From positions 1-24,598 of the forward strand of contig VBHI01000072.1 of NCBI GenBank assembly GCA_005881495.1: a stretch of DNA of 24,598 bases, in the 5' to 3' direction. Numbering within the stretch: position 1 is the stretch's first letter; each line of letters starts with the position of its first letter. Source of the stretch: Chloroflexota bacterium. GTDB taxonomy: Bacteria; Chloroflexota; Ktedonobacteria; Ktedonobacterales; Ktedonobacteraceae. Shown here one piece after another: positions 6,556-14,014 of the stretch. A program made the position numbers and the translations under genes. The notes beneath the pieces were generated by a model. That model had not been told where the DNA came from. It saw only the letters and a program-made list of their open reading frames with translations, and searched no databases.

Positions 6556-6795
6556 TTATAACTTGTAGTCCTTCGCCCACCGTACATTCTTTTCCTGGTT
6601 GTTCTTTGTTGGTTCTATTCTCAGGTGGGCGCGAGTTCTCCCCACCTGATCTACCGGAACCAGGTACACCTGACCTAGATCGGCACAATATACAGCAAAA
6701 TATTCACATTGTCCTTGATAGTGACGCCAATCCCTCTTCGTTCCTGTGACGTTATGGTTAGCAGTATCAAAAAATAGACGACTATGTATAATCAG
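6556..6795 (-). pseudogene. 3' fragment of a group I intron-type PD-(D/E)XK nuclease gene
   Basis: From about 6795 down to the TAA at 6556-6558 the minus strand encodes FFDTANHNV, then YQGQCEYFAVYCADLGQVYL, then PTKNNQEKNVRWAKDY. This matches the C-terminal half of the PD-(D/E)XK endonuclease family (Pfam PDDEXK_5), which contains group I intron homing enzymes such as I-Ssp6803I from a tRNA-fMet intron. The N-terminal half with most catalytic residues is missing; the frame upstream runs into the out-of-frame end of the amidohydrolase gene and looks unrelated there. The stop codon lies two bases from the tRNA 3' end. It is probably a relic of a selfish element that used this tRNA or its border. 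Confidence 0.65.
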
Positions 6796-6812
6796 GTTTG
6801 GTGAAAGACTTC

Positions 6813-8051
6813 TCAATGGTTGACGAATTCTCTCTGTAACTGGTTGTGTACGAGCATTTTGCCCTGGCGTATAACCCACCCTGGTGGTTGTTGAAGGCGT
6901 AGCACCTCTCGTACAGTAGGAGCCGCTAGCACGTTCAGGTTGGCATGGCAGCCAGGATCCAGGCCGTAACTCTCAAGCCGGAGAGCGCGCGCCGCGTTGT
7001 AGGTAATGAAATCGAAAGCAGCCTCGATCTCGTTGGCGCCGGTCATATGGGCCGCATGGCAGAGGTACGCCGCGACCTCCTGCTGATCATTGCGTCCAAA
7101 CGGGTAGAAGGGGTCATTGTAGTCATCCTGGGAGGTGAAGAGGTTGATACCCATTTGCCACATCTGCTTGACACGGGTTATCCCCCGTCGAACCGGCTCC
7201 TGATCAAACACTCCCTGCATAACAAGGTTGACGTGTGTGTTGCTGCCAATACTGATGTCCGCTTCTTTGACCAGTTCCATCACCTTGCGAGCGTGAGCCT
7301 CGTCGTACGTCGAGAGGGCGACACAATGGCTGGCAGAGACACGCCCCTGGTAGCCTTCTCGCATAGTTTTCACCGCCAGGTACTCCAGGGAGCGGCTTAG
7401 CGGATTGACGGTTTCATCGAGCAGCATGTGGATGTCTTTGTTGAATTTCTTCGCAAGTTCAAAACACCAGTCGATGTGTTTACGCACATCCTCGTCGAGC
7501 ATCTCGAACCAGGGTAGGCCTCCAACAACATCTGCTCCCATGCGCATTGCCTCTTCCATGAGGTCGTTGGCGCCAGGATTCCTGATAAGCCCCTCCTGAG
7601 GAAACGCGACCACTTCAATGTGGGCAACGTCTCGCCAGCGTTCACGCAGCGCTAACAATCCCTCGATCGGTCGCAACTGCCCAATCGTGTCCACATCTGC
7701 AAACGCGCGGAAGATGGTCGTTCCGTTAAGTACCCCTTCTTCAACGGCCCGGCCTGCTCGATCGAGGATATCTTCGACAGTATATTGCGCCTTATGCTCC
7801 CAGGTCAGTGCAAGGCATTCGTCCCAGGAGTAGGTCTTATTGGGGCGCATCTTGTCCCGCAAGTTGCACTTGTCCAGGTGGATGTGTCCATTGATGTAGG
7901 TAGGCACGACCAGATTTCCGGCAGCGTCGATATCTTCTGTCGCAATATCGGTTAGTTTTTCAGCAATGACCGAGATACGGTCACCTGTGATGCCGATGTC
8001 CCAGATTCCCTGCTGATTCCTGAGGTGCGCGTGTCGAACGATCAAATCCAT
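6813..8051 (-). CDS. Cytosine deaminase-like amidohydrolase
   Basis: This 412-residue metal-dependent hydrolase belongs to the bacterial cytosine deaminase branch of the amidohydrolase superfamily, which hydrolyses C-N bonds in pyrimidines, triazines and related rings. Metal-site motifs from this start: HIHLDK (H56, H58), DIHMLLDET (H208), SASHC (H242) and SQDDYNDPFYPFG (D309), the counterpart of CodA's HDDVFDPWYPLG. The start at 8051 (MDLIVRHAHLR) fits the family; the longer frame to 8177 runs into tnpB and is an artefact of the IS insertion. The substrate is unknown and need not be cytosine. It lies downstream of the IS607 element in the same direction, so it was probably the last gene of the operon before the insertion. 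Confidence 0.85.
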   Translation of the reverse strand: MDLIVRHAHLRNQQGIWDIGITGDRISVIAEKLTDIATEDIDAAGNLVVPTYINGHIHLDKCNLRDKMRPNKTYSWDECLALTWEHKAQYTVEDILDRAGRAVEEGVLNGTTIFRAFADVDTIGQLRPIEGLLALRERWRDVAHIEVVAFPQEGLIRNPGANDLMEEAMRMGADVVGGLPWFEMLDEDVRKHIDWCFELAKKFNKDIHMLLDETVNPLSRSLEYLAVKTMREGYQGRVSASHCVALSTYDEAHARKVMELVKEADISIGSNTHVNLVMQGVFDQEPVRRGITRVKQMWQMGINLFTSQDDYNDPFYPFGRNDQQEVAAYLCHAAHMTGANEIEAAFDFITYNAARALRLESYGLDPGCHANLNVLAAPTVREVLRLQQPPGWVIRQGKMLVHNQLQREFVNH

Positions 8052-8089
8052 TTGTTGGACCCTGCATTCTAAAACGTGGTAAAACATGT

Positions 8090-9337
8090 TCACCACAGTT
8101 CTCGTTGCTGCACTTGGTTCGGACAGGAAGCCTCCATGACCTCTACGCTGTTTTGAACCGCATGCAGCACATCGCACTCCCCGAAGGAAGTGTATGGCCC
8201 GCGCCGGGCAAGAAACCTCGTCAAAATGTTCACCGCGCTATTCTTGTCGCGATCCATGACGAGTTCACAATTCGTACAGCAATACGTGCGTTTCCAAAGG
8301 GGCATTGCTTGCAGGTGTCCACACCCGCTACAAGCTTTGGATGTATTGCGTTCATCTAGGAACACCAGTTCTTTGCCGTACAGCAGGCATTTATACTTGA
8401 GCATCTCGGTGAAGGTATACAAGCCCCAGTCGTTGTAAACAGCCCGATTACGGTGCTTGTTGCGCTCTGCATGCTCTTTCATAACCATCTGTCTCTGACT
8501 CAAATCACCAATCACCACAGTTCTCTCAACCAGCTTGTGAGCGATGAGATGAGACGCTTTATGCAGGCTATCGCGCTGCTTGGTGCGTTTTTTCTGAGCA
8601 ACCCGCTTGTAGACTTTGCTCAGGTGAATGTACCGACGAGATTTCTTTTGACACTTTTCGCGCTTTGAGCGGATTTTATCCAGTTGTTTGTTGTACCATT
8701 GACTGCCCTTGAACCCGCCAATGGCGTAGAACCGATCTTGTTCATTGACGCCAGTTGCTAACGTTTTGATGCCCAAATCAAAGGCCACAACTGCTCCCGG
8801 TTGCTGATCATGTTCTTTCACCCGATAGCTGAAAGAAGCGTAGTAGTCGCCTCTTCCATCCCGGCTAATGGCGACTTCTCGAAAGCCCTCTGGCGGGATC
8901 TCTGTCAGTTTTGCTTCTACGTTTGGATATCGCTTGTTCTTCGCTCCTTTGCCGCCAGTCGGCAAGATCAAGGTCTTCCCCTCGATCTGGATATACATGG
9001 CAGGATAGATCAGCGTGAAAAAGCAATGCCGGGGACGCACTCGTGGAAATCCTGGCTTTTCTCCGTTGTTCACCCGCCGAAAAAAGGCGTCCATCGCTGC
9101 CCCCAGGCGAAAGTAGACTTCATGGAGCAACTTCCCATAGACCTGCTGTAATTCAGGATCGTGTCGTTTCGAGGCTTGCAAGGTTTTCTTGGCAATGCGC
9201 CAGCCGGGCCACTTCTCGCCATTTTTGAGCTGGAGAACCCACCAGTTGTACAGGCCACGACACTTGCCCTGCATAAATTCCAGGGTAGCAGCGTCTTGCT
9301 TAGTGACGTTCAGCTTGATTTTTTTGCAGAGCAGCAT
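8090..9337 (-). CDS. tnpB: TnpB-type RNA-guided nuclease of the IS607 element
   Basis: This 415-residue OrfB/TnpB is the ancestor-type of Cas12: an omega-RNA from the element end guides DNA cleavage and favours retention of the IS. Visible parts are the N-terminal OrfB helix region (about 1-110), RuvC-I VVAFDLGIKTLATG (D187), RuvC-II region RTVVIGDLSQ (G277 where Glu is usual), zinc ribbon CSGC (C336, C339) with CTNC (C354, C357), and RuvC-III MDRDKNSAVN (D364). The missing RuvC-II glutamate may be replaced by E329 in FLDERNTSK, just before the zinc ribbon; rearranged catalytic sites are known in TnpB families. The start overlaps the end of tnpA by 38 bases. Activity is uncertain. Confidence 0.9.
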   Translation of the reverse strand: MLLCKKIKLNVTKQDAATLEFMQGKCRGLYNWWVLQLKNGEKWPGWRIAKKTLQASKRHDPELQQVYGKLLHEVYFRLGAAMDAFFRRVNNGEKPGFPRVRPRHCFFTLIYPAMYIQIEGKTLILPTGGKGAKNKRYPNVEAKLTEIPPEGFREVAISRDGRGDYYASFSYRVKEHDQQPGAVVAFDLGIKTLATGVNEQDRFYAIGGFKGSQWYNKQLDKIRSKREKCQKKSRRYIHLSKVYKRVAQKKRTKQRDSLHKASHLIAHKLVERTVVIGDLSQRQMVMKEHAERNKHRNRAVYNDWGLYTFTEMLKYKCLLYGKELVFLDERNTSKACSGCGHLQAMPLWKRTYCCTNCELVMDRDKNSAVNILTRFLARRGPYTSFGECDVLHAVQNSVEVMEASCPNQVQQRELW

Positions 9338-9920
9338 CCTTGATGACCTTTTTGTAGGAGCCTAACCCGTGGAGCCGGGCACTAAAGACGCTAAGAATCG
9401 TCACCAGATCCTGGACGAGTTCTTGTTCAGGAGAAAGCGTTTCCCCATCGATGACCACCAAATCGGTATGATGCCGTTCGCAAAAGGTTTCAAAGTAGCC
9501 ATAGCCGAAACGCACGAGCCGATCTCGGTGGGCAAGAACAATGCGGCGGACCTGTCCAAGTTCGACCATCTCCATGAGGCGATTGAACTGTTTGCGCTGG
9601 TAGTTGAGACCACTGCCAATGTCCTGCATCCATTCATCGACCTGGATGGTATGCTGGTTGCAGTAGACCTCCAACGCTTTCACTTGATTCACCAGATCAG
9701 GCTTTTGAGCCACACCTGATACGCGTGAATACGCGATGGTTAACCCTTGTTCTTGCGCAACTAACCCGCGATACGTGAGATAGTGATCGTGCGTGTAGTA
9801 GCGTCGATTGGTGGGAGAGCGATGGGCTTTGAGAATGCCCTTGCGATCCCACTTTTGAAGAGTGATCACCGATTTCCCGATCAACTCTCCGAATTCTTTA
9901 GGTGAATACATAGTCTTCAT
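9300..9920 (-). CDS. tnpA: IS607-family TnpA serine recombinase
   Basis: This 206-residue protein has an N-terminal MerR-like helix-turn-helix (about 4-50; SPKEFGELIGKSVITLQKWD, then RRYY) that binds the IS ends. The serine resolvase catalytic domain (about 60-200) carries the YSRVSG motif (S68 as likely nucleophile), KPDLVNQVKALE, and the arginine-rich AHRDRLVRFGYGYFE. This domain order is diagnostic of IS607 transposases. Such enzymes synapse and recombine the element as a circular intermediate with relaxed target choice. The length is normal and no frame break is visible, so it may be active. The gene is first in the element, about 30-50 bases inside its upstream end. Confidence 0.92.
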   Translation of the reverse strand: MKTMYSPKEFGELIGKSVITLQKWDRKGILKAHRSPTNRRYYTHDHYLTYRGLVAQEQGLTIAYSRVSGVAQKPDLVNQVKALEVYCNQHTIQVDEWMQDIGSGLNYQRKQFNRLMEMVELGQVRRIVLAHRDRLVRFGYGYFETFCERHHTDLVVIDGETLSPEQELVQDLVTILSVFSARLHGLGSYKKVIKDAALQKNQAERH

Positions 9921-9990
9921 GATGAAATTTTATCATATTAGACCATGTTTTTATCAACTGTTGATAACTCCTTCGCCCTCTCGTGCAAGT

Positions 9991-11055
9991 TTATGAGTAC
10001 AGTTTTTGGCGCATCCAATCAGCCTGCTGTGGCCGATGCTTGTAAGGAATGTTGTTGCAGACGTGATTGCCGTCCTCAAACATCCACAACTCTGCCTTTA
10101 CTGCTTCCGCCGCTATGCGCTCACCTTGTTCCGCAGGCACAAGCCTGTCGCGACGGCCATGGATTACCAGCAGGGGGCACTCTACCTTTTCGGCCACACC
10201 CTGCAGGTTGAATTGCTTCAACTTGTTGAGCGCATCCTCCTCGTTAGCGGCTTTGAGGCGGTGTACCTGTGTTTCGCGGCTTATCACGGGGCGCCCTTTG
10301 AAGTTCTCAGCCTGATTGTACGGCCCGCAGTTTTCAATCGCGGCCTTTACCCGGTGCTCAAAAGCCGCGGCACGTACAGCGAACTGGCCTCCAAAGCTCA
10401 CGCCCATTATACCCACGCGGTCTGAAGCGACATCTGGTCGGCTCTCGAGATAATTGATGGCATGCTTAATAGGTACCTCGTAATCATGGCGCAGCGGGTA
10501 CTCGAACTCCATCTCTCCCTGACCAGGGCCATCGATAGCCAGCACCGCCATCCCGCGCCTGAGAAAGTCGTCACCATACATGTGCAGTTCCTCCTTCACG
10601 GAATCCAGTCCAGGAATGAGGATCACAACAGGAGGTTTTGGGGCATGCCAGGGCTTGCGCAGGACGCCGTACATCATGGCTCCTCTCTCAAAAGGAATAG
10701 CCACATGTTCGCCCGGAAAATCGAAAAAGGGCAATGCTCTCTGGTAGTTGTTGACGACATGCTCATGAGCTACACGGAGCTCTTGCGGTTTGCGCACAAA
10801 CAAATACTTTCCGAAGTGGTAGGAGATCGCCGCGTGGAAATAATGGTAGGCCGCTGATACATACTGGTTTTGTGCTTCAGCTTTCTCCCCCATCTGCTCA
10901 TGCATAAACCCGCACTCAGACCATTTTTGGCACCAGTCATCCCAGCGCTCGACGCTGTTTGTGATGCGTTGGAAGTCGTTAGCGTCCACCCCGTTGGAAA
11001 TAAACCTGGGAGCCCAGTTATCTATCGCGCTCTGTACAAATTCGTCTCTTGCCAT
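9991..11055 (-). CDS. Alpha/beta hydrolase, 2,6-dihydroxypseudooxynicotine hydrolase-like
   Basis: This 354-residue serine hydrolase has a helical N-terminal cap (about 1-110; HYFHAAISYHFGKYLF) and an alpha/beta-hydrolase core. The nucleophile elbow is GVSFGG (S220), the acid is in GRRDRLV (D303) and the histidine is in DGNHVCN (H331). GPGQGE at 176-181 and the cap resemble the group containing C-C-bond-cleaving 2,6-dihydroxypseudooxynicotine hydrolase and fungal Ayg1-type hydrolases. It therefore may split a C-C, ester or amide bond in the cluster's substrate. Start: ATG at 11055 with GGAAAGGACG just upstream. It follows livF by 23 bases, so the same operon. The exact substrate is unknown. 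Confidence 0.8.
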   Translation of the reverse strand: MARDEFVQSAIDNWAPRFISNGVDANDFQRITNSVERWDDWCQKWSECGFMHEQMGEKAEAQNQYVSAAYHYFHAAISYHFGKYLFVRKPQELRVAHEHVVNNYQRALPFFDFPGEHVAIPFERGAMMYGVLRKPWHAPKPPVVILIPGLDSVKEELHMYGDDFLRRGMAVLAIDGPGQGEMEFEYPLRHDYEVPIKHAINYLESRPDVASDRVGIMGVSFGGQFAVRAAAFEHRVKAAIENCGPYNQAENFKGRPVISRETQVHRLKAANEEDALNKLKQFNLQGVAEKVECPLLVIHGRRDRLVPAEQGERIAAEAVKAELWMFEDGNHVCNNIPYKHRPQQADWMRQKLYS

Positions 11056-11078
11056 TTCATCGTCCTTTCCGAGGTATA

Positions 11079-11801
11079 TTACGCATTAGAGAGCGTTCCT
11101 CCCAGGTAGAGGCGGCCGATCTCGGGGTTGTTCAGGATGTCGGTGTGCGAGCCTTCTAGCCGCACACGTCCACTCTCCATCACGATCCCATTCGTGGCGA
11201 GGCTCAGGCCCGTGCGTACGTTTTGTTCAACGAGGATGATCGTCCTGCCACTACTTTGCATCACCTTGATAGTCTCAATCACCTGTTTGAACGTCCGGGG
11301 GTCCAGCCCCATCGATGGTTCATCCAACATAATCAAACGCGGGTCCAGCATCAGGCAGCGCGCAAACTCCACCAGGCGCTGCTGTCCTCCTGACAGGTTG
11401 CCTGCTTTGTCCCGTGCGCGCGTTTTCACTACGGGAAACATCTCCTCTACTTCGTGCAAACGCTGCTCCACGAGTGCCGCATCATGCAGCATATAAGCTC
11501 CGAGCCGCACGTTCTCCCGCACCGACATGCTGGGAAACAGGCTGTGACTTTGCGGCACCTGCACTATTCCCAGTGCCAGAATCTGACGAGGGGTCAGGCC
11601 AACAATAGAGCGACCATTAAAGAAAATTTCGCCCAGCCGTGGTTTCAGCAGTCCGCTAAGCACGCGCAACACGGTGGACTTGCCTGCTCCGTTGGGGCCG
11701 ACGATACAGGTAGTTGTGCCTTGCTCCACAGTCAGGCCGATGCCTTTAAGCACATCGCCCCCGTCATAACCTGCATGGATATTGGATAATTTCAGGAACA
11801 T
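11079..11801 (-). CDS. livF: Branched-chain amino acid-type ABC transporter, ATP-binding protein
   Basis: This 240-residue ATPase of the LivF type sits on the cytoplasmic side of the LivH-LivM permease. Motifs: Walker A GPNGAGKST, Q-loop region VPQSHSLFPSMSVRENVRLG, signature LSGGQQRLVEFAR, Walker B LIMLDEPSMGL and switch HIS replaced by Q in ILVEQNV as usual for LivF. The start MFLKLSNIHAGY at 11801 has GGGAG about 10 bases upstream; the longer frame to 11888 overlaps livM and is rejected. It begins 40 bases after livM. The partner ATPase LivG is absent from this cluster, so LivF may act as a homodimer or borrow a LivG encoded elsewhere. Confidence 0.9.
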   Translation of the reverse strand: MFLKLSNIHAGYDGGDVLKGIGLTVEQGTTTCIVGPNGAGKSTVLRVLSGLLKPRLGEIFFNGRSIVGLTPRQILALGIVQVPQSHSLFPSMSVRENVRLGAYMLHDAALVEQRLHEVEEMFPVVKTRARDKAGNLSGGQQRLVEFARCLMLDPRLIMLDEPSMGLDPRTFKQVIETIKVMQSSGRTIILVEQNVRTGLSLATNGIVMESGRVRLEGSHTDILNNPEIGRLYLGGTLSNA

Positions 11802-11841
11802 CTCTCTAATCTCCCAGAGATGCCCTGCGCTTCCAATAAGC

Positions 11842-12915
11842 TCATAAGTTAATCTCTTCCTTCCTATCAACGTTTTCAGCCCCATCACCGGGTGTGGGAA
11901 GCGCAGTGACGATAGCGCCGCTATCTTGCTGGCGCTGGAGACGGGTGACCTTGAATTTGGCCCAGCGCTCGTTCAATGTAGGGATGATGCCCCTGGGTAA
12001 AAGCAGCATAACCACCAGGAACAGCGCCCCGTAGGCAATCAGGTAATAGCCAGGAGAGACTAACTGCAAGGCGAAGTATTGTTGAGTTGATTCCAGCAGC
12101 AGAGCGCCCAGGATGGGGCCAGAAATCGTCCCCAGGCCACCCAGGAAAGCCATCAACGCAATCGCCACGTCAAAGAGGGCGTCGAAGGCGGTGTCCGGAT
12201 AGATCGCCTCTACGTAATAAGCCCAAGTAGCCCCCACCATACCCACTATAAATGCGGAGATGACAAAAGCCGCCAGTTTAGACGGGCCAGTTTTCACACC
12301 CAGGCCCAGCGCCCGGTCCTCGTCGTCGCGGATGGCCAGCAGTCCCAGGCCGTATTTAGAGTTGCGCACCCACCACGAGATGGCAATTGCCAGCAGTAGA
12401 ATGGCTAATGTTACGTAGTAGAACGGGAAATTGTAGAACGGGAAATTATTGACATTACCGAACCAATCGATAGGGATGGGAAAACCCAGGCCGATGGAAC
12501 CATTGGTGATTTGTGTCAGGTTGAAAGCCAACAACTGAAAGATAAAGAACACGGCAATAGTAATCACCACAAAGGTATGCCGCCGCACTCGCAGCGAGAT
12601 CCAACCCAGGGGAATAGCGAAGGCCGCTGCCACCAGGCCAGCTACGGGAACGAGCAAGAAAGGTAAATAGCCGCCAGGAATATGCCAGTCCTGGCACATA
12701 ATAGCCAGCGCATAGGCGCCCAGACCGAAGTAGACGGCATGACCCAGGGCGATGTAGCCCGTATAGCCAGAAAAGATATTCCAGCCGCTGGCGGCGGCGG
12801 CGAACATCAAGGCAAAGAGCGCGATGGTGGTCACGGCTGGATTTGGAAACACCAGTGGGAAGGCGATGGCAATGGCCAGCAGCGCAAGCAGCCCGACCGC
12901 TTTGAACATCCTCAT
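11842..12915 (-). CDS. livM: Branched-chain amino acid-type ABC transporter permease LivM
   Basis: This 357-residue inner-membrane permease has about ten hydrophobic segments and the LivM hallmark block GYTGYIALGHAVYFGLGAYA near residue 50, plus LLAIRDDEDRALGLG, the coupling-loop region that contacts the ATPase. The start ATG overlaps the livH stop as ATGA (12912-12915), a sign of translational coupling. It pairs with LivH to form the channel. A 15-bp tandem duplication (12418-12447) gives a doubled NFPFY motif in a loop. The polar C-terminal tail of about 40 residues is variable in the family. Family members also carry urea, amides and other small compounds, so the name does not fix the substrate. 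Confidence 0.9.
   Translation of the reverse strand: MRMFKAVGLLALLAIAIAFPLVFPNPAVTTIALFALMFAAAASGWNIFSGYTGYIALGHAVYFGLGAYALAIMCQDWHIPGGYLPFLLVPVAGLVAAAFAIPLGWISLRVRRHTFVVITIAVFFIFQLLAFNLTQITNGSIGLGFPIPIDWFGNVNNFPFYNFPFYYVTLAILLLAIAISWWVRNSKYGLGLLAIRDDEDRALGLGVKTGPSKLAAFVISAFIVGMVGATWAYYVEAIYPDTAFDALFDVAIALMAFLGGLGTISGPILGALLLESTQQYFALQLVSPGYYLIAYGALFLVVMLLLPRGIIPTLNERWAKFKVTRLQRQQDSGAIVTALPTPGDGAENVDRKEEINL
12418..12447. repeat. 15-bp in-frame tandem duplication inside livM
   Basis: GTAGAACGGGAAATT occurs twice head to tail (12418-12432 and 12433-12447). In the protein this doubles a five-residue unit (NFPFY NFPFY) in a predicted loop, so the frame is kept. A recent slippage event is likely. 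Confidence 0.85.
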
Positions 12916-13790
12916 TGCTTTCTTGCCTCCGCCTTTCCGAACAATCCCTGTGGACGGACCAGCAGGATAACCACCAGCAGGATAAAAAAGACGGTGCTGG
13001 CCCAGACCGGCGACCAGACCACCGCCGTAACGTCTTCAATCACCAGCATGCCTACAGAAGCAATCAGCGCGCCCTGTAAACTGCCCATACCGCCGAAGAT
13101 AATGATGGCCAGCAGGCGCGAGATCAGGTCATATGCGCTGCCAGCATTGAAGGCGTTGGTCGCCCCATACGCCATGCCTCCGGCTGCGGCCAGCCCGATC
13201 CCAATGCCAAAGGTAATCGCAGAGACTCGCTCGACATTGATGCCAATCAGTTCAGCTGACGTGCGATTCTGCATCGAGGCGCGCAGACTAAAACCAAATT
13301 TGGTACGATAGAGCAGCAGATAGAGTCCACCCAGCAGTACCACTGCCAGCAGAAAGCTAAACACATAAATGTAGGGGAGATAGAACCCACCTACCTGAAA
13401 TGACGCCGTGATATACCAGGCTTGCAGTTTGACGTTATTAGCCGTGAATATGAGATTGAGAGTGCCCTCAATAATTAGCGCTACTCCGAATGTCACCAGG
13501 ATGGAGAGCATGGTGCGGTCGCGCTTGATCGGGCGGATAAATAGAAACTCGATCAGCAGACCCAGGCCAAACATTAACGGCATAGTGATAAGTAATCCCA
13601 AAAACAGGTCGATGTGGAATTGCTGTTCCAGGTAATAGCTGAGGTATGCACCCAGAATAACCAGGGCGCCTTGCCCAACGTTGATGATATCCATTACTCC
13701 GAACACCAGCGTCAGCCCTGATGCCATCAAGGCATAGACTCCTCCGGTTAATATGCCGAGAACGATTGCTTCAACAATGAGTCCAAACAT
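12912..13790 (-). CDS. livH: Branched-chain amino acid-type ABC transporter permease LivH
   Basis: This 292-residue permease has about eight membrane segments. The N-terminal GILTGGVYALMASGLTLVFGVMDIINVGQGALVILGAYL region is the LivH signature, and LRASMQNRTSAELIGIN is its coupling loop. The start MFGLIVEAIVLG at 13790 is chosen because AGAGGA lies 5 bases upstream; the frame extending to 13880 adds an unlikely leader. It follows the livK stop after about 225 bases that hold a strong hairpin, and overlaps livM by four bases. With LivM it forms the membrane channel of the importer. Confidence 0.9.
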   Translation of the reverse strand: MFGLIVEAIVLGILTGGVYALMASGLTLVFGVMDIINVGQGALVILGAYLSYYLEQQFHIDLFLGLLITMPLMFGLGLLIEFLFIRPIKRDRTMLSILVTFGVALIIEGTLNLIFTANNVKLQAWYITASFQVGGFYLPYIYVFSFLLAVVLLGGLYLLLYRTKFGFSLRASMQNRTSAELIGINVERVSAITFGIGIGLAAAGGMAYGATNAFNAGSAYDLISRLLAIIIFGGMGSLQGALIASVGMLVIEDVTAVVWSPVWASTVFFILLVVILLVRPQGLFGKAEARKQ

Positions 13791-13948
13791 AAGTCCTCTT
13801 TCCATCTTTGCTAATCCATTAATTCCAAAACCAGGAGTGCAGAGGACGGAGTCCTTTGCCTGGGCGTGGGGTGTCCACACACATTCCCTTTTTATTTCCC
13901 GCTAAAGTTTCGACGGATTACTTAGTAATGAATATACACTATGGGAAA

Positions 13949-13978
13949 GGGTAGGAGCAGCAGGCTCTGCTCCTACCC
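13949..13978. repeat. Hairpin between livK and livH
   Basis: GGGTAGGAGCAG (13949-13960) and CTGCTCCTACCC (13967-13978) are exact complements around a 6-base loop. On the minus strand the stem is followed only by TTTCCC, so it is a partial terminator or an mRNA-stabilising element at the end of the livK message. That would fit higher expression of the binding protein than of the permease genes. A dispersed palindromic repeat is another option. Confidence 0.6.
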
Positions 13979-14014
13979 AACGTTCATGCCTTGTACGATA
14001 AACGAAATGAAACA

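Larger units (their letters stand above)
8070..9970 (-). mobile_element. IS607-family insertion sequence (tnpA-tnpB)
   Basis: This element of about 1.9 kb holds a MerR-like/serine recombinase tnpA and a tnpB. Ends are approximate. Imperfect inverted repeats flank the genes: GTGGTAAAACATGTTC on the plus strand at 8076-8091 and TTGATAAAAACATGGTC on the minus strand at 9941-9957. A perfect palindrome TTATCAAC-T-GTTGATAA (9951-9967) marks the upstream end. It sits between the alpha/beta hydrolase stop (9991) and the amidohydrolase start (8051), with no gene broken on either side. IS607 serine recombinases make little or no target duplication, and none is obvious. Confidence 0.75.

Noticed and set aside
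8090..9337. Nuclease-dead TnpB repressor (TldR)
   Set aside because: Two of three catalytic acids and the zinc ribbon are kept, an alternative Glu exists, and it is still paired with tnpA in an IS.
12455..13039. 194-codon minus-strand ORF over livM/livH
   Set aside because: It is an out-of-frame shadow of two clear permease genes.
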